Notes under the pieces: generated by a model | The model's input: only the letters and a program-made list of their open reading frames with translations | Databases searched by the model: none | Told to the model about the DNA's origin: nothing | Made by a program: the position numbers and the translations under genes | From: an uncultured Paludibaculum sp. | GTDB lineage: Bacteria > Acidobacteriota > Terriglobia > Bryobacterales > Bryobacteraceae | Length of the DNA: 64,000 nucleotides | Direction: 5' to 3' | Assembly: GCF_963665245.1 (NCBI RefSeq) | Contig: NZ_OY762267.1 | Span: 4,064,001 to 4,128,000 of the forward strand | Shown: piece after piece, positions 42,642 to 50,721 of the stretch | Numbering within the stretch: position 1 is the stretch's first letter | Layout: every line of letters starts with the position of its first letter

Positions 42642-44135
42642 ATGCCAAAGCCTCTGGAAGACGAAACTGAGCTCACGTTGCAGCCAATGATTGCAGGACG
42701 TAACAAGGACATCAGCGGGAGGGCGGAACGGCCCACATCGGCTCCGTGGGCGCTTGCCGGCCTCGCCCTGTCCGTCTTGCTGTCCTCGCTCGACACGAGC
42801 ATCGCCAATACGGCCTTGCCTGCGCTGGCACAGGTGTTCAGTGCCTCTTTCCAAGGGGTCCAGTGGATCGTTCTCGCCTATCTCCTTGCCTCCACCAGCC
42901 TGATCGTCAGCGTGGGGCGGCTGGGTGATCTCACAGGCCGCCGCCGTCTGCTGATGGCCGGACTTGTCCTGTTCATCGCCTCTTCGGCCCTCTGCGCCGC
43001 GGCCCCCGCACTCTGGCTGCTGATTGCCGCCCGTGCGGCACAAGGCCTTGGAGCAGCCATAATGGTGGCACTTTCCATGGCGCTTGCCAGTGAGATCGCA
43101 CCGAAGGCGAAAACCGGCACCGCCATGGGCCTGCTGGGCACTACATCCGCCATCGGCACGTCCCTCGGCCCGTCGCTCGGGGGGCTTCTCATTGCCGGAT
43201 TCGGTTGGCGGGCCATCTTCCTTGTCAACGTACCGCTGGGCCTACTGGCCGTCTTGCTCGTGTGCCGTCATCTGCCCGCGGATCGGCGGGCAACGCAACG
43301 CGATGGGGCTGGCGTCGACAAGGTGGGCACGCTGTTGCTCGCTCTGACGCTGGCGGCCTATGCACTTGCGATGACCGTGGGCCGCGGCACTTTCGGCCCC
43401 ATGAACCTCGCACTGCTGTCGGCGGCGGCCGGCGGCGCCGGGCTCTTCGTCTTCGCGCAAGTGAGAGTGAAAGCCCCATTGATCCGGCTGTCGATGTTCC
43501 ACAATCCGGAGCTGGGTCCGAGCCTCGCCATGAGCCTGCTCGTCTCGACAGTCCTGATTGCGACGCTGGTGGTGGGGCCGTTCTATCTCTCGCGCACACT
43601 CGGGCTCGGAGTGGCCGGTGTTGGACTGGTCATGTCGGCCGGGCCCCTGGTCGCGGCCTTGGCCGGGGTGCCGGCCGGCCGCCTTGTGGACCGCCTTGGC
43701 GCGAGCTGGATGGCCCTCGTCGGCCTCGCGGCAATCGCGTCCGGCACCTTCCTGCTGTCCATCATTCCGGCAGCGTTTGGTGTTGCCGGCTATCTCGCAC
43801 CCATCGCCGTGACGACGGCCGGCTATGCGTTGTTCCAGGCCGCCAACAACACCGCCGTCATGAAGGACACCGGTCCGGACCAGCGGGGCGTCGTCTCCGG
43901 CCTGCTCAATTTGTCGCGCAATCTCGGCCTCATCACCGGCGCTTCCGTGATGGGTGCTGTCTTTTCCCATGCATCGGGGACCAGCACCATCACAACGGCG
44001 CGGGCCGCGGACGTTGCTTCCGGGATGCGCGTCACGTTCGCAGTCGCGGCGGCGCTGATCGTTGTTGCACTGGCTGTCGCGGTGGGCAGCCAGGCTGCGG
44101 CAAGGCGCCCTTCACTCGGAAGACAATCGTGCTGA
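42642..44135 (+). CDS. MFS transporter, DHA2 (EmrB/QacA) drug:H+ antiporter type
   Basis: ATG 42642 gives about 497 residues with 14 predicted membrane segments. The family motif D1 is LSSLDTSIANTALPALA, and motif A is GRLGDLTGRRRLLMAG. It should export toxic small molecules using the proton gradient. It is divergent from the LysR gene, the usual arrangement for a regulator and its efflux pump. Confidence 0.92.
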   Translation: MPKPLEDETELTLQPMIAGRNKDISGRAERPTSAPWALAGLALSVLLSSLDTSIANTALPALAQVFSASFQGVQWIVLAYLLASTSLIVSVGRLGDLTGRRRLLMAGLVLFIASSALCAAAPALWLLIAARAAQGLGAAIMVALSMALASEIAPKAKTGTAMGLLGTTSAIGTSLGPSLGGLLIAGFGWRAIFLVNVPLGLLAVLLVCRHLPADRRATQRDGAGVDKVGTLLLALTLAAYALAMTVGRGTFGPMNLALLSAAAGGAGLFVFAQVRVKAPLIRLSMFHNPELGPSLAMSLLVSTVLIATLVVGPFYLSRTLGLGVAGVGLVMSAGPLVAALAGVPAGRLVDRLGASWMALVGLAAIASGTFLLSIIPAAFGVAGYLAPIAVTTAGYALFQAANNTAVMKDTGPDQRGVVSGLLNLSRNLGLITGASVMGAVFSHASGTSTITTARAADVASGMRVTFAVAAALIVVALAVAVGSQAAARRPSLGRQSC

Positions 44136-44194
44136 AGCGGGTTCCACACCGCGGCAGGCGGCCGCTGTATCAGGACGGAAAATGCGAGGGGGGC

Positions 44195-44734
44195 CTACGC
44201 CTCTGGCTTGCGCATCGTTCCGGTCTTCAGAAAATGCTCGATGCCGGCTGTGAGTTCGGCGTCGCGCTCCGTCCGCCACTCGTGAATTTGGAGGTTGCCG
44301 CGCTCACTGAGGCCGGTGAAGGCGCGGCGCCACTGGATGCGAGTGCTGGAGCCGTGGGCTTTCAGTTCGATCTGAAGGCGGACCGCCAGATCGTCCGGCG
44401 CCAGAACCGTGAACTCGATGCGCCGCGGGGGGGCGTAGCGGGCCACGGTCCAGATCATCTTCTGGCCATGGAAGTTGGTTTCGAAGAGGCAGTTGTCTTC
44501 CGCTACACCGCTGTCGCTGTAGATCATCCGGCATTGCCAGCCGTCCAGCCATTCGTACTCGCGGACGGGGCACAAGAGGGGAAAGACCGCCTCAGGACGG
44601 GCGGCGATCCGGCCTGTGTATTCCGTCTGGCGACGTTGGGCTCGGGGCCTGGTAGCGGGCTGGGGCACGGTGGATTGAGGGGTTCCGGCTTTTGCCGCGG
44701 CTAGTAGGGTTGTCAGGAACTGCAGGCGATTCAT
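44195..44734 (-). CDS. SRPBCC-like hypothetical protein
   Basis: The 179-residue product follows AGGAGCCCCCTC and has a weak signal sequence (LQFLTTLLAAAKAG). The core EYTGRIAARPEAVFPLLCPV, REYEWLDGWQCRMIYSDSG and TRIQWRRAFTGL fits a START/SRPBCC fold that binds hydrophobic ligands. The 3' end converges with the MFS gene at a 59-base distance. The ligand is unknown. Confidence 0.75.
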   Translation of the reverse strand: MNRLQFLTTLLAAAKAGTPQSTVPQPATRPRAQRRQTEYTGRIAARPEAVFPLLCPVREYEWLDGWQCRMIYSDSGVAEDNCLFETNFHGQKMIWTVARYAPPRRIEFTVLAPDDLAVRLQIELKAHGSSTRIQWRRAFTGLSERGNLQIHEWRTERDAELTAGIEHFLKTGTMRKPEA

Positions 44735-45181
44735 GAGGGGGCTCCTTTGATCGATGGGTACTCAGTCCACAATCCGGCGTGAAGCCGTAGTCGGGTCAAG
44801 GGGCTTTCGGCGCGAGTGGCATGGGGGCGGTGGACGAGCGCCTGTTGAAGACGCGCCGCGAGCCGGCGCCCGCTTACTGACGTGCGCGGTTCGCAACGGG
44901 CGGGGACCCTTACGGTTGGGGTTCGTAACGCGGCGTCCTTCGCTTTGACGGGCCGGCGGGCCATGCGGGACTCCGTAGAAGACGCCGGGGCACGACCGGC
45001 TTCCGCTCCCTGACGGTCACGGCTCGGTCCGGAGACGCCTCCGTTGAACACGCGGTGTTCCGGGGGTGGAAGGTGAAAGCCCACTCGAACACGACTGTTC
45101 CCGGACGCTGGGCATGGCATAGCTCAGCCGCTGGGAATGCTTGTCGGCACGCACTGCCAGCTCCGGGGTACTCTGTGTCCG
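44735..45181. repeat. intergenic stretch with composite dispersed repeat
   Basis: No gene is supported. The part at about 44,950-45,035 (AGACGCCGGGGCACGACCGG, CTTCCGCTCCCTGACGGTCA) matches the repeat at 38.2-38.6 kb, and TTACGGTTGGGGTTCGTAAC resembles units at 27 kb. Confidence 0.5.
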
Positions 45182-45847
45182 ATGGCCTCGAAACCAAGGA
45201 AGACTGTTGCTCCCAAACGATCGCCGGCCGATTTGCCGGGTGCGTTGGAGGACTTGACCCCGCTCAGCATCGACGCCGTGGCCGGCGGTGAGGAGTTGGA
45301 GGATGTTCTCGTTCAGGGAGGCGACCTTTCGGGACGCAAGCTCCGTTCGCTGATGGCAAGGTCCGCCGTCTTTCAAGGGGTGTCGTTTGCCGAGACCGAG
45401 ATTGCGTCAGCACGGCTGCGCGACGTGCGGTTTGTGAACTGTGACCTCTCCAACGCCAACTGGTGGGGGGTCGAGGCAACCCGGGTGGAGTTCATCGATT
45501 GCCGATTGATGGGCATGGCGGCGGTGGAATGCCACTGGCAGGATGTGCTGCTGGAACGCTGTGAGGCCCGCTATATCCGGCTGTCGGATGGGCGGACCAG
45601 CACCTGCGAGTTCAGGAACAGCAACTTGTCGGAAGCAGACCTGCGGTCCGCGCATCTGGAAGGGGCCCTCTTCGACAAAGTGCTGTTGAAGAAGGCGGAT
45701 CTCAGCCACGCCCGGTTGCAGGGCACCGATCTCTGCGGCGCGGAGATCGACGGCATCACGGTGTTCGCCGAGGATGTGCGCGGCGCTCTGGTGAATCCGG
45801 CGCAGGCCATGGATCTGGCAAGGCTGCTGGGTGTAGTGATCAAGTAA
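45182..45847 (+). CDS. pentapeptide-repeat protein
   Basis: ATG 45182 gives 221 residues. From about residue 40 onward there are successive A(D/N)LxX-type units (VQGGDLSGRKLRS, VNCDLSNANWWGVE, NSNLSEADLRSAHLEGALFD, KADLSHARLQGTDLCGAE), which form a right-handed quadrilateral beta-helix. The first 35 residues are basic and probably disordered. Functions of such proteins vary (DNA mimicry, scaffolding) and cannot be assigned. Confidence 0.88.
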   Translation: MASKPRKTVAPKRSPADLPGALEDLTPLSIDAVAGGEELEDVLVQGGDLSGRKLRSLMARSAVFQGVSFAETEIASARLRDVRFVNCDLSNANWWGVEATRVEFIDCRLMGMAAVECHWQDVLLERCEARYIRLSDGRTSTCEFRNSNLSEADLRSAHLEGALFDKVLLKKADLSHARLQGTDLCGAEIDGITVFAEDVRGALVNPAQAMDLARLLGVVIK

Positions 45848-45851
45848 GTTC

Positions 45852-45890
45852 TCAGCGGTCAGCGATCAGCGGTCAGCGATCAGCACTCAG
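45852..45890 (+). repeat. short tandem repeat
   Basis: The unit AGCGGTCAGCGATC is present twice in direct succession followed by a diverged part, in the spacer between two convergent genes. It is probably a replication-slippage product. Confidence 0.7.
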
Positions 45891-45953
45891 CCCCCGCCGG
45901 CGCAGCTGACGGCTGTGCCGCAAATACGTCACCGTAATTCCGAATGTGAATAG

Positions 45954-46817
45954 TTAGTCGAAGATGACCGTCTTCTTGCCGCACAACAGGACACGGTGCT
46001 GCAGGTGCCACCGCACGGCTCGTGAAAGGACCATGCGTTCGGCGTCGCGGCCTTTCTCGATGAGCTCCTCCAACTGATCGCGATGAGAGACGCGGATCAC
46101 CTCCTGGTCGATGATGGGTCCGTCGTCCAGGATCTCCGTCACATAGTGGGCCGTGGCGCCGATCAGCTTCACACCTCGTTCGAAGGCCGCGTGATAGGGC
46201 TTGGCTCCGCTGAAAGCGGGGAGGAACGAGTGATGGACATTGATGATGCGGCCGGCGTGACGGGCTACGAATTCCGGTGACAGAACCTGCATGTAGCGCG
46301 CCAGCACCACCAGGTCGATGCCATGCTCCGCCAACAACGCGAGCTGCCGCGATTCGGCCTCCGCTTTCCTGTCTGGCTGTAGCGGGATGTATTCGAAGGG
46401 GATGCCATAGAACCCGGCGTGGCGTTGTGCGTCCTCATGATTGCTGACGATGAGCCGGATATCGGCAGCGAGTTCGCCGGTCTTGTGCCGGTGGAGCAGG
46501 TCCGCCAGACAGTGCAGATAACGCGAAACAAAGACCGCGACGCGCAGCGGCTTATGGGAGTACTCCACGCGCCAGTCCATGTGGAAACGCTCCGCCACGC
46601 GATTCCTGAAGGCGGAACGGAAGGCAGCGTCGTCCAATTCGAAATCGGCCAAGTCCCATTCGATGCGCATGAAGAAGCGCTCTGAGGCGTCGTCGCGGTG
46701 CTCGTCCGCGGAGAGGATATTCGCCCCGTGTTCGTAAAGGAATCCAGATACCGACGCCACGAGCCCCTTGGCGTCCGGGCAGCCGATGAGAAGGATTGCG
46801 CTTTGTCTTGCAGCCAC
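45954..46817 (-). CDS. purU: formyltetrahydrofolate deformylase
   Basis: GTG 46817 gives 287 residues. The N-terminal ACT domain (LLIGCPDAKGLVASVSGFLY) senses methionine/glycine; the C-terminal formyltransferase-like domain has VLARYMQVLSPEFV, NVHHSFLPAFSGAKPYH and an Asp in VTEILDDGPIIDQEV. The enzyme releases formate from 10-formyl-THF to balance one-carbon pools and supply purine synthesis. It is divergent from cbiM with under 70 bases between. Confidence 0.95.
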   Translation of the reverse strand: MAARQSAILLIGCPDAKGLVASVSGFLYEHGANILSADEHRDDASERFFMRIEWDLADFELDDAAFRSAFRNRVAERFHMDWRVEYSHKPLRVAVFVSRYLHCLADLLHRHKTGELAADIRLIVSNHEDAQRHAGFYGIPFEYIPLQPDRKAEAESRQLALLAEHGIDLVVLARYMQVLSPEFVARHAGRIINVHHSFLPAFSGAKPYHAAFERGVKLIGATAHYVTEILDDGPIIDQEVIRVSHRDQLEELIEKGRDAERMVLSRAVRWHLQHRVLLCGKKTVIFD

Positions 46818-46885
46818 TTCCAGCTATCGTAGCGCCCGCCGCGCCGTAGCAACTATCAGTCGTTTTTGCTACTGTGAAATCGATC

Positions 46886-47755
46886 ATGCATATCCCCGAT
46901 GGCTTCCTGTCCGCCCCCGTATGGGCCGGACTCGCGACTGTCAGCGTGCCTTCGATCGGCATGCTGGCGCGGCGCGCGCAAGCCGGGCTTCAGGACACGC
47001 GACTGCCTCTCATGGGCGTGATGGGCGCTTTTGTCTTCGCCGCCCAGATGATCAACTTCCCCGTGGGCATCGGCACCAGCGGCCATCTCGTCGGCGGAGC
47101 GCTGCTGGCGGCTACCCTTGGGCCCGCGCCGGCGGCCATCGTGATGACGGCCATCCTCACGATTCAGGCTCTGGTTTTTCAGGATGGCGGTCTGCTGGCG
47201 CTGGGCGCGAACGTGTTCAACATGGCGATCGCGGGCGTCCTGGCCGGCTATTGGCCTTACCGGTTGCTGGCGCGGACGCGCGGCCGCAGGGTCGGCATTG
47301 CCCTGGGCGGATTCCTAAGCGTCTTCGTCTCGGCGCTGCTCTGCCTTGGGGAACTCCTACTATCCGGTATCCACATTCCAAAGCATGCGCTGGGCATTGG
47401 ATTGATTGTTTTCTGCATCACGGCCCTGCTGGAAGGCGCGATCACCCTGGCCGTCCTGGGGTCCCTGGAAAAGATGAATCCGCGCTGGCTGCGCGCGCCA
47501 GAAACCGAAGGCCGACCGGCCCTGATCTTGTTGGGTCTGCTGGCTCTGGTTCTGGTCTCCGCTGGATTTCTGGCGGCATCCGCCCTGCCTGACGGGCTGG
47601 AGCGCGTCGCCGGCCTGGCCGGTTTGAACGGGGCTGCGCCGGCCACTGTGGAACCCTGGCTGCGGCAGGCCGGGATGGGCCTCGCAGGACTGACGGCCAC
47701 ATTCCTGGCCTGCTATCTCGTTGGCCGATGGATCGTCCGGTGGCGCAACGCATAG
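46886..47755 (+). CDS. cbiM: cobalt/nickel ECF transporter S component, CbiM with fused CbiN-like domain
   Basis: I choose ATG 46886 over 46874 because CbiM/NikM proteins coordinate the metal with the mature N-terminus and His2, and this start gives MHIPDGFLSAPVW. There are about seven membrane segments; a second metal-ligand region is GIGTSGHLVGGALLAATLGP. The C-terminal part (SALPDGLERVAG) is a PDGLE domain that replaces the separate CbiN. cbiQ overlaps its 3' end by 28 bases. Confidence 0.93.
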   Translation: MHIPDGFLSAPVWAGLATVSVPSIGMLARRAQAGLQDTRLPLMGVMGAFVFAAQMINFPVGIGTSGHLVGGALLAATLGPAPAAIVMTAILTIQALVFQDGGLLALGANVFNMAIAGVLAGYWPYRLLARTRGRRVGIALGGFLSVFVSALLCLGELLLSGIHIPKHALGIGLIVFCITALLEGAITLAVLGSLEKMNPRWLRAPETEGRPALILLGLLALVLVSAGFLAASALPDGLERVAGLAGLNGAAPATVEPWLRQAGMGLAGLTATFLACYLVGRWIVRWRNA

Positions 47756-48351
47756 GCCCGGCGAACTTCGCCTTCGACGAGTGGAGCCGCCGGAAGACGG
47801 TCCTTCACGGGCTGGACCCTCGCGGCAAGATCGTGGCCTGCCTCGCACTGCTGATCCTCACCGGTGTGTGGCCGTTGGCCTGGACGCTGAGCGCCCTGGC
47901 AATCGTACTGATTTTCGTCGCTCGCCTGCCTCTTTTCGCACTGGCCGCAAGGGCCGCGGTGGTCCTGCCGTTCACGGTCGTCTTTGCGGCTCTGACGGCC
48001 TGGACAGGGGATACACACCGCGCCGTGGCATTGCTGTGGAAGAGTTATCTCTCGGCCCTGTGGGTCTGTCTCCTGATGGCCTCCACCCCACTGGAGAGGC
48101 TATTGGAAGGCGCGGCCCGGCTGGGGACTCCCCGGTTGCTGATCGACGTGATGCACTTCACCTGGCGGTATATCGCGGTGATCTCCGCCCAGGCCTGGCG
48201 CATGCGGACGGCGGCGCTGGCACGGGGTGGCGACCGGTCGTTCCAGGTGTCGGCGTCCAGCCTGGCGGTGCTTTTCGCCAGCTCCTACGCGCGAGCTGAA
48301 CGAATTCATCGGGCAATGCTCGCACGCGGGGCAGCAGGAGGCGTCCGTTGA
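47728..48351 (+). CDS. cbiQ: cobalt/nickel ECF transporter T component
   Basis: The 207-residue product has four to five membrane segments and the coupling helices of EcfT proteins (RLGTPRLLIDVMHFTWRYIA, then WRMRTAALARGG, which holds the Ala-Arg-Gly signature). It transmits ATP hydrolysis to the S component. It overlaps cbiM and cbiO, so the three are translated as one operon. Confidence 0.92.
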   Translation: MDRPVAQRIGPANFAFDEWSRRKTVLHGLDPRGKIVACLALLILTGVWPLAWTLSALAIVLIFVARLPLFALAARAAVVLPFTVVFAALTAWTGDTHRAVALLWKSYLSALWVCLLMASTPLERLLEGAARLGTPRLLIDVMHFTWRYIAVISAQAWRMRTAALARGGDRSFQVSASSLAVLFASSYARAERIHRAMLARGAAGGVR

Positions 48352-49037
48352 CACCTGTGATCGAGTCGCGCGGCTTGCGCTTCCAGTACGACAGTGGCTT
48401 CGAGGCGCTGCGTGGTGTCGATTTCCGGCTCGAAGCGGGCCAGAGCATGGCCCTGCTGGGCCCGAATGGGTCGGGCAAGACCACGTTCCTGCTGCACCTG
48501 AACGGCGTGCTGCGAGGCGAGGGCGAGTTAAAGGTATGCGGATTGCCGGTGGAGCCGCGGCACTACGTGGCGATCCGGCGCAAGGTGGGATTTCTGTTTC
48601 AGGACCCCGAGGACCAGCTCTTCCTGCCCAGTATCCTCGAGGACGTCTGCTTCGGCCCCTTGCAGACGGGCCTCAAGCAGGCGGAGGCCGAGGCACGAGC
48701 CAAGGCCGTCCTGGAGCAGGTGGGCATCCGTGGTGGTTGGGACCGTCCGCCGTACCATCTCAGCGGCGGCGAGAAACAACGCGTGGCCCTGGCGGGTATT
48801 CTCGCCGTGCAGCCCGAGATTCTGGTCCTGGACGAACCGACCACGCATCTGGACCCGCCCGCGCGGCGCCACCTGCTGGAACTGCTGCAATCGCTGCCGC
48901 AGGCCAAGCTGGTGGTGACGCACGATACCGCGTTTGCCCGGGCGCTTTGCCCGCGGGCCTCGTTCTTCGAACAAGGCCAGGTGCTGGCGGAAGGGCCGAC
49001 GGACGAGATTGTCCAACGCTTCAACTGGGCGATCTAG
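48348..49037 (+). CDS. cbiO: cobalt/nickel ECF transporter ATP-binding protein
   Basis: The TTG at 48348 overlaps the cbiQ stop and follows AGGAGGCGTCCG, so it is the likely start; GTG 48357 is an alternative. The 229 residues contain Walker A GPNGSGKTT, Q-loop FLFQDPEDQLF, signature LSGGEKQRVALAG, Walker B ILVLDEPTTHLD and switch His VVTHD. Only one ATPase gene is present, so it should act as a homodimer. Confidence 0.94.
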   Translation: MTPVIESRGLRFQYDSGFEALRGVDFRLEAGQSMALLGPNGSGKTTFLLHLNGVLRGEGELKVCGLPVEPRHYVAIRRKVGFLFQDPEDQLFLPSILEDVCFGPLQTGLKQAEAEARAKAVLEQVGIRGGWDRPPYHLSGGEKQRVALAGILAVQPEILVLDEPTTHLDPPARRHLLELLQSLPQAKLVVTHDTAFARALCPRASFFEQGQVLAEGPTDEIVQRFNWAI

Positions 49038-49049
49038 CCGCGCCGGTGT

Positions 49050-50093
49050 TCAGAGCTCCAGATCGTCGATGGAGGCGACGGGCTGGACCAGTGCCTGGTA
49101 GGTCACGGTGACGGCCGATTTCGCGGACACCCAGCGGTAGCCAGGGACTCCGAACAAGCTGCCGCGGTGGATCATGCCGCGGCGGCTCTCGGGGAAGGGA
49201 GAGGCGCCGAACTCCATGCCGCGAGTGAGAGACTGCCCGTTCCACGGCGGCACGTCGCGGCCGTGATTCTCTTCCCAGATGCCCAGCCAGGGGAAGTCGC
49301 TCTGCTTCCAGACGTATGCAATGGCAATGCCGGAGGTGGGGCTCCATGCGGAGAAGTAGGCGGTCTCGCGCTCAGGATCCATCAGATGGGTGGAGAAGGC
49401 TCCGGAGACCTTGCGATCCGTGAAGACCTGCATGTCCTCGACCCCGCCGTTGATGGTGGGGACCATGGGCCAGGTGAACTCGGCGCCGGGCTTCATGTAG
49501 CCGGCGCCGGAGAAGCTGGCGTCGATGACCTGCGACTTGGTGGCGGCGGCGCGGAATTGTGTGAGGCCGCGTTCCAGGAAGGGCGGCCCCAGGGTGACGT
49601 GTTGAGTCCAGGCGATGGGGCGGTCGCAGCAGTCGAGGTTCTCGACGGTTTCGGTGATGGTGGCGCGGCGGGAACCGGCGGGCAGTTGGATGGTCCGCTG
49701 GAAGGAGAGATGGGCCAGTTGCAGGATGGTCCGCTGGGTGAGTGTGTCACCGGCGACGGTGATGTCGTACTCGTTGACGGAGCCTTCTCCGTGAACGCCG
49801 AGACCGGCGGCGGCCTCCTCGGGCGAGGGTCCGCCGAAGAGGTCGAGGCAGAGATTGTGACCAAGGATTCCGGAGAGAAGGCGGCTTTCCGCGTTGGCGC
49901 CATACACCTTGTCGTCCACGCTGTTGTAGGTGGAAGGTTCAATGGTGGGCCAGGGCGGGGACCATAGCGGGTTCACCCCAGTCGCTTTGTCGCGGATGAC
50001 AGCCAGATGACCACCCTCGCGGGTGACCACAATCTCCACATGCTCGTTCTCGAGTTGGACGGCACGGCGGTTTCGGTAGAGGATCTCGCTCAT
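49050..50093 (-). CDS. aldose-epimerase-like hypothetical protein
   Basis: The 347-residue product opens MSEILYRNRRAVQLENEHVE and contains EGGHLAVIRDKATGVNPLW, a galactose-mutarotase-like beta-sandwich start, then QHVTLGPPFL and LFGVPGYRWVS. It appears to belong to the aldose 1-epimerase superfamily, but the usual catalytic His/Glu cannot be placed with confidence. It begins a stretch of sugar-related genes. Confidence 0.65.
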   Translation of the reverse strand: MSEILYRNRRAVQLENEHVEIVVTREGGHLAVIRDKATGVNPLWSPPWPTIEPSTYNSVDDKVYGANAESRLLSGILGHNLCLDLFGGPSPEEAAAGLGVHGEGSVNEYDITVAGDTLTQRTILQLAHLSFQRTIQLPAGSRRATITETVENLDCCDRPIAWTQHVTLGPPFLERGLTQFRAAATKSQVIDASFSGAGYMKPGAEFTWPMVPTINGGVEDMQVFTDRKVSGAFSTHLMDPERETAYFSAWSPTSGIAIAYVWKQSDFPWLGIWEENHGRDVPPWNGQSLTRGMEFGASPFPESRRGMIHRGSLFGVPGYRWVSAKSAVTVTYQALVQPVASIDDLEL

Positions 50094-50232
50094 AGATTAG
50101 GACCTGACCCTCTATCGTATTCCTGTCCACTCGTTTGTACTACTCCACCCAAACCACGGGCACAGAACTCAGTGCGTTGAAGTGCCGGAGCGGCCCGCGC
50201 AGGATGGAAACATCCCGTTTGGAGGTGTTTCC

Positions 50233-50652
50233 GTGATGATTCCGTCGATTGGCCGGATGATGGGGCGTGCCCTACTGATGTGTGCGATGTCGACCGGTCT
50301 GACGTGGGCCGAAAGTGGAGCGGAGCTGGTGGAACGGCGGCCGGTCGAACACTCCTCGAGGTGGAAGAAGGCCTGGGCGTGGAGCGCCGCGGCGTTGGCG
50401 GCGTCGGTGGCCGTCGATTCGGCATCCAGCATGGGCCGGCCTGAGATGAATCCGCTGCTGCGGGGCTCGATGGGGCAGTTCAGTGCGCGCAGCGCGGGCC
50501 TGAAGTTCTCGATTGCCGGAGTGGTGCTGGGATCGCAGTACCTCTTCCTAAAGAGGCATCCGGAACAGGCGGCGTGGGCGACGACGGGCAACTTCGCGGC
50601 GGCCGGGTTGACGGCCGGTGTGGCGGCACGCAACTTCCGCCTGCCGAGGTAG
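50233..50652 (+). CDS. small exported hypothetical protein
   Basis: GTG 50233 (or ATG 50236), preceded by GGAGG, gives about 139 residues. A signal peptide (MMGRALLMCAMSTGLTWA) is followed by a membrane-like helix (AWSAAALAASVAVDS) and another near residue 95 (LKFSIAGVVLGSQYLFL). It resembles small uncharacterised membrane proteins of Acidobacteriota in general features only. Confidence 0.55.
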   Translation: MMIPSIGRMMGRALLMCAMSTGLTWAESGAELVERRPVEHSSRWKKAWAWSAAALAASVAVDSASSMGRPEMNPLLRGSMGQFSARSAGLKFSIAGVVLGSQYLFLKRHPEQAAWATTGNFAAAGLTAGVAARNFRLPR

Positions 50653-50670
50653 CGCCGTCAGGAAGAACGA

Positions 50671-50697
50671 AAAGGCCGCCCCGAAGGACGGCCCTTT
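50671..50697. terminator. bidirectional terminator
   Basis: The stem AAAGGCCG/CGGCCCTTT encloses a short loop and is flanked by A/T-richer bases on both sides. It lies between the stops of two convergent genes (50652 and 50722). Confidence 0.6.
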
Positions 50698-50721
50698 CTG
50701 TCACGGATGGAATTTTGCGGT

